A stretch of 64,000 nt of DNA. Origin: Nicotiana tabacum (lineage: Eukaryota; Streptophyta; Magnoliopsida; Solanales; Solanaceae). The notes under the pieces were generated by a model. That model made no database searches. It worked only from the letters and a program-made list of their open reading frames with translations, and had not been told where the DNA came from. The stretch is from contig NC_134102.1 in the NCBI RefSeq assembly GCF_000715075.1, forward strand, positions 109,380,001 to 109,444,000, given 5' to 3'. Every line of letters starts with the position of its first letter. Within the stretch, counting starts at the first letter, position 1. Position numbers and translations under genes: made by a program. Below are positions 47,545 through 59,500 of the stretch, piece by piece.

Positions 47545-48154
47545 GTTGCCTTCTCTTTCGATGTGGTAGTAAGTAAACAGACCTCAGTTTCATACATCCT
47601 TTTAAAACAGATCTTACTAATCCACATTTTATAAGTTCATTTTAAGGTCGATGACATGTCCAGTAACATTGTTAATTAAGGTTGCTTATTTTAAACTTCA
47701 GTTGCTTATCCATACGACATAGACTTGTAATTGAAATTTATTACAAGACCTTAATTGAAGCAATTACTTTTTTTTGTTGATAAACTGGGAATTTATTTAT
47801 TCGAAATTACACACTACAACAGTTCTGAGTGGATCATTACAAGCAATTACTTTGATTTGTCTTTGAATGATAGAGAATCGAATTTCCTACTTCTTAGTAC
47901 GAACATCTCTATAATAGTGTCATTTGTCAGGATATTTTTTGGCTGCCGTAATGAATGACCACTCTAGCATTTGGCCGTTTAATCTTATTTGAATATCATA
48001 GAAAAAAATTAAGCAAAATTTTCCCAAACTTAATATGTTATAAAAGAAAATATAATATTTAAAAGCTTCAGCAGATATTCATATTTCATTAATTTAATTT
48101 TTTTAAAAGTTAATAAAATATTAATAAATCGATAACTAAGTGGACTGTACCTAC
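47545..48154. repeat. Segmental duplication copy C, second part
   Basis: It continues the copy-B-like sequence: GCCTTCTCTTTCGATGTGG, the CATACATCCTTTT block, and TTTGATTTGTCTTTGA with a tandem GCAATTACTT. It then passes into AT-rich sequence that I cannot align to copies A or B. Confidence 0.6.
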
Positions 48155-48261
48155 AAAGAGTTAGGCCTCATTTGTTTTTTTTTTTAGATTAAGACGTCTG
48201 AATCTGAATACATATCTGAACATCAAAATGTGTATTAAGATTAAGAGATCTGTCTCTAACT

Positions 48262-48900
48262 TGAATACTCTGAGTACCTATTAGAATTGCCTCTAGATAA
48301 AGTTGAAAGGTACAATATGACAATACCTACTACAATTGAACTAGAATAAAAGACAGACACTTGGAGCTGATTCTTCTATCTGGTTCATGTAGCTTCAGGT
48401 TTGCGCACTTGAATCACACACGAATTGCTTGCAAAATGTCTTGCTATTTTGCTCTCTATTTACATTTAACTTCTGCTTTTGTGCATACCTGTAGAATAAG
48501 AACATCTTGCAATATATAGAGTTAGTAGATGAATAAATAACTAGAGTTCTAATACTACTCTTCCTTAGGGGAAGAGTTCTAGTTGATCTCAACTTCTTAC
48601 TCCTCTCTTATCTTGGATAGTATTCTCTTTGATTAAGGAGTCCTTCTCCTTATCAATTATGCAACCTTTTCGATAAGGAGATATCAATTTTACCAAGTTA
48701 AGCTTATCTCCTTCATGTGCATCCCATGTACTTGAATCTGCCCGTGTCTATGCACACAAGGGATGGACCTGGTTCATGCCTGAGCTTTCTTTGTCAATCT
48801 TCAAAATTAACCTTCACTTAGGCCAACAAATTCTCCCTTTTTGATGATGACAAACTCTGTGCTTTTCATAAGCTTAAGCCTTGTTTCAACTTAGCTATTA
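48262..48900 (-). mobile_element. Copia 3' LTR fragment with polypurine tract
   Basis: On the minus strand, AAAAAGGGAGAATT (a polypurine tract) is followed by TGTTGGCCTAAGTG, the start of an LTR, which runs to the left for several hundred bases. Upstream of the tract a short internal piece (CATCATCAAA region) remains. The left boundary near 48262 is uncertain and the other LTR and coding part are absent. Confidence 0.45.
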
Positions 48901-49071
48901 AGATGTGTATGAAGATTTGAATATTAAATAATTAACACTGTTTGATTTTTAACATCTGAATGTATAAAATTTATCTTTATTTAAAAGTTAATAAATACAA
49001 AATTCAAATGAAATACTAATTAATATAATATTCTATTAATAAAATCTATAGTGTTTTAAAATGTGGCAATT

Positions 49072-49575
49072 GCTGGTGGTGATGGCTAACGATGGTGCTT
49101 GTGAATGCCGACTAGCGACGGTGGTTGGTGATAGTTTTGGTTGACGGTGGTGGTTTAGGGTAGTAGCTAGTGGTGATTTGTAGTGGTTGCGATTATTATT
49201 TAGGATGGTGGTGATGGGTGGTGATAGTTAATAATGACGGGTGGTGGTAGTTGTGATTGAGGAAGGTGGTGGTGGGTGGTGGTAATTTATAACGATGGGC
49301 AGTGCCAGCTATAATTGTTGATGGTGATGAGGTGGATAGTTGTGGTAGTTGAGGTGGAAAAGTGTTGGTTGTGTCGGGAATGATGGTGGTGGGAATGGTG
49401 GGGATGGCGGGTGGTGGTAGTAGATAATGGTGGCGGCTATGATTGAGGATGATGGTGGTGGTGATGGCGGTGGTGGTGATGGTGGTGGTGGTTAAGTATG
49501 GTTGTGGTGGGTGGTATGATGGTAGTTGATAATGCTAGGCGGTGGCGGTAGTTAATAATGAATATGGATGATAGC
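49072..49575. repeat. GGT/GAT-rich imperfect minisatellite
   Basis: Irregular repeats built on GGTGGTGATGGT fill about 500 bp within the TIR element, including a run GATGGTGGTGGTGATGGCGG near 49455. Confidence 0.75.
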
Positions 49576-49787
49576 ATCTTAATGAAATTAAGTCTCTGTT
49601 ATAGATCTTAATCATATTGACCCATTCAGACCCATTAAGTGGTTGTAAAGTTAAAAAAACAAACACACTTAATTAGTAAGATCTGAATAATTGAGATTCA
49701 GACTTTAAAAACAAATGCAATTAATGTCTGAAATCTGAATGATTAAGACCTCTATTAAGTGCAAACAAATGAGGCCTTGAACTCTTT

Positions 49788-50160
49788 AAAGCACATACAT
49801 ATTTTAAGACTAATTGCGAATTAAAAAATTTCGCGTTTCATGGAAGAAATGTACAGTTATTTCAGTCTTTTCATGGCCATATAATGTCTTATTTAAATAT
49901 GAAAATAAATGACTAGAAACAGAAGTGGAAAATGTAGTACAATCAATCAGAATTAACACATAGTGAAAGGAAAAATCAATCAATATTTGAGTAAGGTTGT
50001 TATAGAAGGTAATTTTACAAAGAATGTACCAGTATATAAGTAAAATATTGTTATAGAGAGGTAAAATATAACATGAAACATTGGTTCCAAAATAAACTCA
50101 GCCGCTATAATAAAATATTGTTATAGAGATATTTGACTGTATAAAAAATAACAAAAGGAA
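49788..50160. other. AT-rich stretch without recognised features
   Basis: I see no gene or element boundary here. It leads into the 3' flank of the synaptotagmin gene at about 50165. Confidence 0.5.
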
Positions 50161-50164
50161 GAAG

Positions 50165-50564
50165 AACATGTAACATTAGTCAATGACTTTTGCTTCGTTT
50201 TCCCCTTGCTTTCCTTTCTTTCCCTCAATTTTACCGCAAAAAGAACATGTAACTGGAAAATGAGAAAAGGGAATATGGAAATTGATTGAGATTAATCTGG
50301 CTCCTTGAAGTTGTTAACAAGCTGAAGTTTTACTGAAAAAAAGAAGACTAGCTTTGAGATTGTAATTACAACAAAATATTTGCATATGAAAGAGCACAGG
50401 ATCTGGAGACTTGTTTCATTAGATTTTTTGCTCCTGATGATAAATTTGAAAACTCTGCCTTTTTCCCTTTCATTTTCATTAGAGGTAGCATTTCCTGTAA
50501 AATGTCATATATACTCTTCGGGGAAAAGAAAAAATTGTTCTCCCGAAATCTAATCACAAATGAA
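50165..50564 (-). other. 3' flank/UTR of the synaptotagmin gene, with duplicated part
   Basis: 50165-50435 aligns with 27070-27335 in copy B, so the sequence just downstream of this gene was the source of, or was included in, the duplicated segment. The part nearer the stop codon (50436-50564) has no match there and is probably 3' UTR. I see no clear AATAAA signal. Confidence 0.5.
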
Positions 50565-53500
50565 TCAATCTCGAATTATTGGTTGTGGTGTCCATTTAAG
50601 ATGAGCGGTTAATCTCCCCGACTTGGAACCATCAAGGGTGAAGGTATCTTTGAATTCCCCTTCTAGTATAACTCTTGTAAGAGTCATGATGCATCTACCA
50701 ATTTTATCCTGAAATATGCAAAGGAAACAAAAGCTTAACAGTTGAAAAAGGGCAGCCCGGTGCACTAAGCTCTCGCTATGCACGGGGTCCGGGAAAGGAC
50801 CGGACCACAAGAGTCTGTTGTACGCAGCCTTACAAACTTAACAGTGGAGTGGACGAAAAATGATGGCCCTAAAAGAATATACCTTCCCAAATGTGTCATG
50901 GTCCCAAACTTCCAATATGAGCAAATCATGTAATCCATCTTCAACTACAAAGTCAAATGTCTGGTTCCACACTGGATTAAGGGTGTTGTTTAGAACCTGA
51001 GATTAGCAAAAACATATGATTATGGCAAAAGTAAGAAGACAGTGATTTATAATTAAATATCAGACAAATTAGGGGAAGAAAATGTGGCATCCAAACTTAC
51101 TCTGGTCTTATTTTTCTGTTCAGATTTCTTCATAATTAGTACAACAAAGGGATCAGACTTCCCCATTAGATCAGTAACAGGTACGTCTTCTGCTGATATT
51201 ACCGTCACTGAAAGAACTCCTCTAAAGAGGATGTCCCCTTTCTTCTCAGAGACAGCTTGTGAAAAATTAGCTGACTCTGGTCTAAGAGCCTTTTCCAAGG
51301 TAGTTAGTGCATAGTCGGGTTTAAATCCCTTCATAAACACGCTATCCATACCAAAAGGACAAAAGAGAAGCTCCAAATGTACCTGTTTCAGTTGACAAGA
51401 AAATAGGATTGATTAATATTCCATGCATGCATTATTGTGCAGACAAGAATGCTCTTATGAGTTCTGAGGAGTGTATGCATAATGCATAGACCTGGACAAG
51501 CATCCAACGCCGACGCAAACATGCAAACACATGTCACAAAAATGAAAAAAACAGAAAAATAACTTCTACATAATACATAGAGCTAGACTCCAATAAAAAG
51601 TACACATACTTGTTTATCGGACTTTATCTATATTTTATGCTTAAACAACTATATCTTTTTATTTGTTTTTCCCTCAATATGTCCTGCTAGATTTTAAAAC
51701 ACCAGTAGTATAATGTAAAAGCCTTCTGTTCCAGAGACACTGAGAATTAAAAGCAAAAAAAGGTTCTTAGGCCGGCCTGCCCTGACCTCAAAACTTTCCC
51801 AAAATTGACCCTCATTTGTTGCTCTAGCAGTAAGTCAATGATGGTCATAATTCAAATTTTACAAGTTCTCTTTAATTATATTTTTGAAGACTCTATCTAT
51901 TGGTAAAAAGAAAAAAGAAAACTGTATCTACTGATTGGTGAATATCTTTCCTATCAGATTAAAGAAGATAATAGGAGACCATAGAATGGAAAGCATTATC
52001 CGTCAGAAGGCATTCAGACGCTAAGAATTTGTCTAGGAAGGTGAGCAAGACATGCTCTTCTTGTATATTTTTTTAAAGAAAGAACAAATAAGTCAATTGT
52101 GGATGATGCATTCGTACGTTCAGTTCTGGTTGGATCCCATTGAGTTCATCCTAATAATATTCAGGAATATTTGCAGGGAGCGCCATGCTAATTGGTTAAT
52201 ATAGCGAGGCAGGCACGGCTGCTTCTCCATAATGAAGCTCCCAATTGAGTGTCAACTATGATTTGATGCATTCTAATCAGAGGCGGAGCCAGGATTTGAG
52301 GGTTATGGATTTTGAACTTACCACTGTAGCATAGCTCGTTTTAGTTACTGGGTTCGCAATTAAATATTTATATATTTAATAGATTTTCTAATACAAATAC
52401 AGGATTTAAGCAAAAGCTATTGGGTTTGTCCGAACCAGTAATTACTACACTACCTCTGCCCCAGATTCTAATACCACAAGATTACTGGGAAACCAATATC
52501 AAGATATTCTTACCTGTCCTCGGTTTTTGTTGTCCCTTTGTATCTCCAGATCCTTCACCAGTTTTAACCACACATCCTTCACTTTACCGGGCTCTAGGTC
52601 TTTCAAATCTATTCGAGCACAACCAATGAATTCAGCTGCCTGAATCCCCTCATCATCATATACTCTAATTGTTAAATGTTGAGTAGATATGTCTTCAACT
52701 ATGAACTCAAAGTGCTCGTTCCAGATTGGATTTAAGCAATTATCCTTAACAGAGGAAACAAAATCGGGAGTTAAACATTCCTCATCAGGAGAAAAATAAA
52801 TTAAGAAGGACAACAATAGATGGAAGTTCTCTTACAATAACTTTGCTGGTCTTTGTCCTGTCACGTAGTGGACGTATAAACAACTCAACAAAAGGATCAG
52901 ACTTCCCAATGATGTCTTTATTAGTCAACTCTTTGGCTTCGATGAGCTTGACTTGTAATATACCAACCGGCTTTAGCTCCAGGTCACTGAAAAAAAAAAA
53001 GAGAACATTTTTATTGGAAATAAGGTCCTCCTCCTCGCCCCAAGTGTTTCAAGTCGAGCAGCAGTTCGCTTTTTTTTTTTGTTTTTTTTGAGAAACTAGT
53101 CGAGAAGCAGTTAACTTTCCGCCAGAAGGTTGGACTTATTCCAGAACTATCATTCATTAGAAAATAGTATTTATACTGCAACATTATTCGGTAAGTGGAT
53201 TCCAACAAAAGACAATTTCATGCAGAAATAGATCTAGTGTAGTTTGTAATGGTATTTGTTAAGTCCCACATTTGTTAAGGAATGAGTTGTGGTCTCCTTA
53301 TATAGTCTTGGACAATCCTCCCCTCACGAGCTTGTTTTGGGTTGCGTTAGGCCCAAGGTCCATTTCTTCACAATATTGAACTTTTTTCTTTCTTTGTCTT
53401 GACTTATTCCTATGTGGATTCAATCAGTTAATACTTCATGATTACTTCTATCTTAACAAAAGTCTCCAACATAGGCGGATAAAAATGATCAGAAGAAATA

Positions 53501-56500
53501 AATGGGCTGTGAATCCTGTGGTGGACCCAGAGGTTGCAAAAGTTATATACATTTCAAGCGAAGACAGTTCATATCATTCAGCTTAGGATAAACATTATAG
53601 TGGGCAGTGCACAATCAATTTATAGGGTAGAACTATTTCACCATTCTTTCTGAATAGATAATCTGGAACAGTAGTATCTCATTTTTCTTAGGTCTGTTAT
53701 TCTAGATCAAAATTAAGCTCCCGTGATTAAACAAAAAAGAACCTTTACTTTCTAGTGGTGAAAAGAAAAAGCCAAGCAATGAGTATAGCGATGTTTAGGA
53801 AAATGGCACACCTATAGTCTCCTGGTAATATGGGAACGATTTTGCGGACAGGCCAAGTGATAGAATCTTCAATTGCATCTCGTATTGTGCCCTGTGCAAG
53901 CAGATTGCATGCCATCAAGGAGTTGCATTTTCAGAGTTTGTTGTCAATTAGAATTCAGGAATCGGTTAACTTTAAATAACTATTGTGATAAATACTCATT
54001 GTGAACCGACTAACTAATTACATGAAAGTAAGGCAGCTAGGCCAATGATGAAGAACAATGGAGGCCAAGCGAGTTGATGCAGTTATTCGTATAGATTTGC
54101 TAAGTTTTAAACTCTTGCTCGGTTTATGAAAATCACATGGCAATGAAACTTTAAAGTCAAAAACAAAAGAGAAAAAGACTTGAAACGCTACTCAACTGAA
54201 AGAAACGGTCATGCAAAATGCAGATGTTTGAGAAATGAATTAATTTTGTAAAGAATAACTCTATAGTTTTTAATTCATTTGCACCTGAATAAGCAAGAAA
54301 TAAAACATACGACATTTCAAACCTCAATGGCATCAGATACTCCAGGAAGAGCCGAGATATCACCACCCACAACTTTGAGAGTGAAATCCAGATTTTTCTA
54401 CAGGCAGAGACATTCAGGATAAACATAATATCAGAACCACTATTAGCTCCAAGAAAGAAACTTAAGAGAAACATTCTTTTTTCTGGTAGCACGAATTATT
54501 ACAGAACCAGATACAAAATTGAAGATGCATATCAAAATGTATAGTCCATTTTTACATCAAGTTACACAGTACATAAAAGCGAAAAGTGTGAACGAGGCCA
54601 ATTGACATCCATGAAACTTAATTGTAGGAAACTTCGTAAACCAAATTATAGAGGAATAATTTGCACTCACCTTTTGACGCAAAGAGTAGCAAACCGCTCC
54701 AAAACAAGGAAGCTCAGCAACTAGTGGTTTGAATATCAACCGGAAAACCCCCGTGAATCCAATATTCTTGACCTACAATAAACAACTGGATTAGGAGAAG
54801 AATGAAAAATATGCAAGATGATTCTTGATTAGTAGTGATGTTTCCGCGAATAAAGTCTTGATCTTTCAGCAAAAATTGGATTTTTTGTAGACCAATATTT
54901 CGAAAGGAAAGTACGATGTAAAATTTGACTTAACAGCTTGGATTAAATTTCTTCCAATGCAAGTAAATTATTATTTCAGACCCACAATTTCATGTTAGTA
55001 AAAAGTATTAGATTTTAATCTGAATAGTTCATGAAGTTTATTCATTTCCTGCTTGCATCAAAATTTTCTGCTTACCATAATGAGCTACTCATTTATTGCA
55101 AAACCAGAGATGTCAAAAGTACCTGTATAGGTAGCGCTACGCCAACTAAAGTCTTAATATCGAGCACAATATTGGGATTTCCATCCCACTGCATTTCCAA
55201 TTCCATAATAATTTCCCCAGGATCACCATCAATAATGGAAACTCCTGAAAGACCAAAAGGAGATGTCGAAGTTAAATTATTCCAAACAGATATAGCAGAT
55301 GAATTCCTTGCCCATAATTGGATGTAGATGGCTAGCCTATCTAAATAAAAGGGGGAACTTAATGCTTATAGCCATTAATAACTACTTATAGGATTGACTA
55401 TCCAAATTTACATCCATGTTAAAGGTCAGACTACCAAGACCATGAACATTTCACAAAAGGAAAATTCAATGAAAATGAGACGACAGGGATGTTGAAATTG
55501 TCAAAAGTCCCACATCGGTGGATGACAATTTTGAATGGGAATTTCACCCTATAAAAGGAGGCCTAATGTTTAGGATTTAAATACACCTCTCATTTGCCTT
55601 TTATCTTCTTAAGGCATTTGTATCTTCTCTCTTTAGTATTATTTCACTTGTAATTTTGGAGTAGAATAAAATATTGATTGTGTCCGAGGAAGTAGGCAAA
55701 ATTGGCCGAACTTCATAAATTCTGGTGTTCTTTTATTGTTGTCTTATTGTCTTGTTTATTATTTAGTGGTTGTCATAATTTTTGGTATAGTAGTTGTGAC
55801 TCATTCACACTATATACATTTGGCTTCCGCAACAATTGGTATCAGAGCCAAGGTACTGTCTAAGTATGCTCTGTGGTTGCAGCATAGTCTGATCTTCCAC
55901 ATCAGAAAAGATCTATCTTGGTAACTGAGTCAAGGTTCTGTCTGAGTATGCTCTGTGGTTGCAGCTTAGTCTGATCTTCCACACCAGAAAGGAAATAATC
56001 TTGATTTGTGTCGTCAGCTACTAAATAATATTTGTGTCAAAATGGAAGACAATAAACAAGGAGAATCTACATCAAGTGTCAATAATACGTCATCGTTGGC
56101 ATCTTCGCTTATGACAAGAATTGTGTCAAATGCGAAATTTGCGGTAGAAATTTTTCACGGGTCAGGACATTTTGGGATGTGGCAAGGCGAGGTTCTAGAT
56201 GTTCTTTTTCAACAAGGGCTAGATCTTGCCATTGAAGAAAAGAAGCCAGATGTTATTGGAGAAGAAGATTGGAAAATTATCAATCGTGTTGCTTGCGGTA
56301 CCATTCGATCCTACCTTGCTAGAGAGCAGAAATATCCATACACAAAGGAAACTTCTGCAAGTAAATTATGGAAAGTACTGGAGGATAAATTTTTGAAGAA
56401 AAACAGTCAAAATAAATTGTACATGAAGAAGAGACTGTTTCGCTTTACCTATATTCCTGGTATCACAATGAATGAACATATCACCAGTTTCAATAAGTTG

Positions 56501-59500
56501 GTCACAGATTTGCAAAATATGGATGCAACTTTTGATGATGGTGACTTGGCCTTGATGTTGTTGGGGTCACTTCCTAATGAGTACGAGCACCTTGAAACTA
56601 CTCTACTCCATGAAAATGACGAAATTTCTCTCAGAGAAGTTTGTTCGGCTTTGTACAGCTATGAACAAAGAAAGGGAGAAAAACAGAAGGGCGGAAAAGG
56701 AGAAGCACTAATTGTGAGGGGTCGTCCTCAAAATCAAACGAGGACTAAGAAGGGAAGATCCAAGTCGAGATCTAGACCCAGCAAAGATGAATGTGCCTTT
56801 TGTCGAGAAAAGGGGCACTGGAAGAAAGACTGTCCGAAGTTGAAGAATAAGGCCAGACATAACAATGAAAAGGCCATTATGGATTCAAATGTAGCTGATT
56901 GTGATGATTCAGACTTCTCATTAGTTACAACAGAGTTATCAACATCATCAGACATATGGTTGATGGACTCGGCTTGTAGCTATCATATGTGTCCCAACAA
57001 GGACTGGTTCATGAATTTTCAAGAAGGAGAATATGGAGTCATCCACACAGCGGATAACAGCCCTCTTACCTCATATGGCATTGGTTCAATAAGATTAAGA
57101 AGCCATGATGGAATGATCAGAACATTAACAGATGTTCGATATGTACCAGGTTTGAAGAAGAATCTCATCTCTGTGGGAGCCCTAGAATCAAAAGGGTTCA
57201 AAATCATTGCAGAAAATGGAGTGATGAGAATATGCTCCGATGCACTAGTGGTAATGAAGGCCAATCGGAAGAACAATAACATGTACCGCTATCGTGGTAG
57301 TACAGTTATTGGGATAGCAACAGTGACATCCAGTGATGACAAAGAGGCAGAAGCAACCAGGCTATGGCATATGCGCTTGGGACATGCTGGAGGGAATTCC
57401 TTGAAAGCTCTATCTAATCAAGGATTGTTAAAAGGCGTAAAGACTTGCAACTTGGAGTTTTACAAGCATTGTGTCAAAGGGAAACAGACAAGGGTTAAAT
57501 TTGGTACAGCGATCCATAATACTAAAGGCATTTTGGATTATGTACACTCTGATGTTTGGGGTTCTTCCAAAACACCTTCATTGGGTGGGAAGCACTATTT
57601 TGTAACCTTTGTTGATGATTTTTCCCGAAGAGTGTGGGTGTATACAATGAAGAGGAAAGATGAAGTGTTGGGAATTTTTCTCAAATGGAAGACGATGGTG
57701 GAGAATCAAACAGGCAGGAGGATCAAGTATATTCGCACAGACAATGGAGGTGAATACAAAAATGATCATTTCAATAAGGTCAGTGAAAATGATGGCATCG
57801 TCAGACACTTCACTGTCAGACATACACCACAACAGAATGGAGTGGCAGAACGTATGAACCGGACTTTACTGGAGAAGGTACGGTGTATGCTGTCCAATGC
57901 TGGCTTTGTCAAAGAATTTTGGGTCTGAGGCAATTACATATGCATGCCACCTCATTAATCGTCTACCATCTGCTGCTATTGATGGCAAGACACAATTTGA
58001 AAAATAGTATGGAAAACCTGATGTAGATTACGACTCTTTGCACGTATTTGGCTCAATTGCATACTATCATGTGAAAGAGTCAAAATTGGATCTGAGAGCA
58101 AAGAAGGCTATATTTATGGGGATTACTTCTGGAGTCAAAGGATACCGCTTATGGTGTCCAGAGACAAGGAATATTATATTCAGCAGAGATGTTACCTTTG
58201 ATGAATCTGCCATAACAGATAAGGTGACAGTTGAAGATGTCAAACAAACTGGTGGTGCATCAAAGCAGGTGGAGTTTGAGGAAAAAATTATTTTTCCTAC
58301 GCAAGAAGCAGAGAAGGAAACAAATGAAGATTACCCTCTAGAAGAAGAGCCAGTAGAGAGGGAGATTCCAACTCAGGAACCTCGACAACAACTTGAATCA
58401 ATAGCAACCAACAGGCCAAAAAGGACAATAACGAAACCTGTTCGTCTCATAGAGACGTTTGCTTGTGCAACTTCAATTGTAGCTGATGGTGTTCCTACCA
58501 CTTATAAAGACGCAATCCAAAGTTCAGAAGAAGATAAGTAGAGGATTGCCATAAATGAAGAAATGCAGTCCCTTCATCATAATCATACATGGAAATTGGC
58601 CAATCTCCCGAAGGGGAAGAAAGTAATTGGGTGCAAATGGGTATTTGCAAAGAAAGAAGGATTTCCTAACCAAGAAGATGTTCGCTACAAAGCAAGATTG
58701 GTTGCCAAAGGATATGCTCAAAAGGAGGGAATTGATTACAATGAAGTATTTTTTTCAGTTGTAAAACATTCCTCCATTAGAATTATGTTGGCTTTGGTAG
58801 CACAGTTGGATTTGGAACTAGTTCAGATGGATGTAAAAACTGCGTTTTTACATGGAAACTTGGAGAAGTAAATCTACATGACTCAGCCAGAAGGATTCAA
58901 AGTTGCTGGAAAAGAAAATATGGTATGCAAACTTGAAAAATCGTTGTACGAATTGAAACAATCTTCTAGACAATGGTACAAGCGATTTGACAAGTTTATG
59001 TTGCGGCAAGGGTACAAGAGAAGCAAATACGATCATTGTGTGTATTTGCGCAAACTTAATGATGGTTCCTTTGTATATCTTCTCCTATATGTTGATGATA
59101 TGTTGATAACTTCCAAGAATTCGGAAGAAATTGATAAGTTGAAGATTCAACTGAAGGAGGAGTTCGAGATGAAGGATCTGGGTGAGGCAAAGAAAATTCT
59201 TGGCATGGAGATAATAAGAGATAGACGTTCAAAGAAACTCTGTTTATCTCAGAAAGAATATTTGAAGAGAGTACTACAGCGTTTTGGCATAGATAAGAAG
59301 ACTAAGCCAATTAGTACGCCACTTGCTCCCCATTTTAAGCTAAGTACTACTATGTCGCCAAAGGATGAAACTGAACAGGAGTATATGTCAAGGGTACCAT
59401 ACGCAATGATGTATGCAATAGTTTGTACGAGACCTGACATTTCACAAGCCGTTGGAGTTATTAACAGATATATGCATAATCCAGGAAAGGAGTATTGGCA

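Larger units (their letters stand above)
48155..49787. mobile_element. TIR DNA element with a (GGT)-rich core, interrupted by a copia LTR
   Basis: Left end AAAGAGTTAGGCCTCATTTG and right end CAAATGAGGCCTTGAACTC are inverted repeats over about 20 bases. No transposase is visible. It contains a copia fragment (about 48262-48900) and a GGTGGTGAT-rich stretch (49072-49575). I could not assign a target duplication. Confidence 0.6.
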
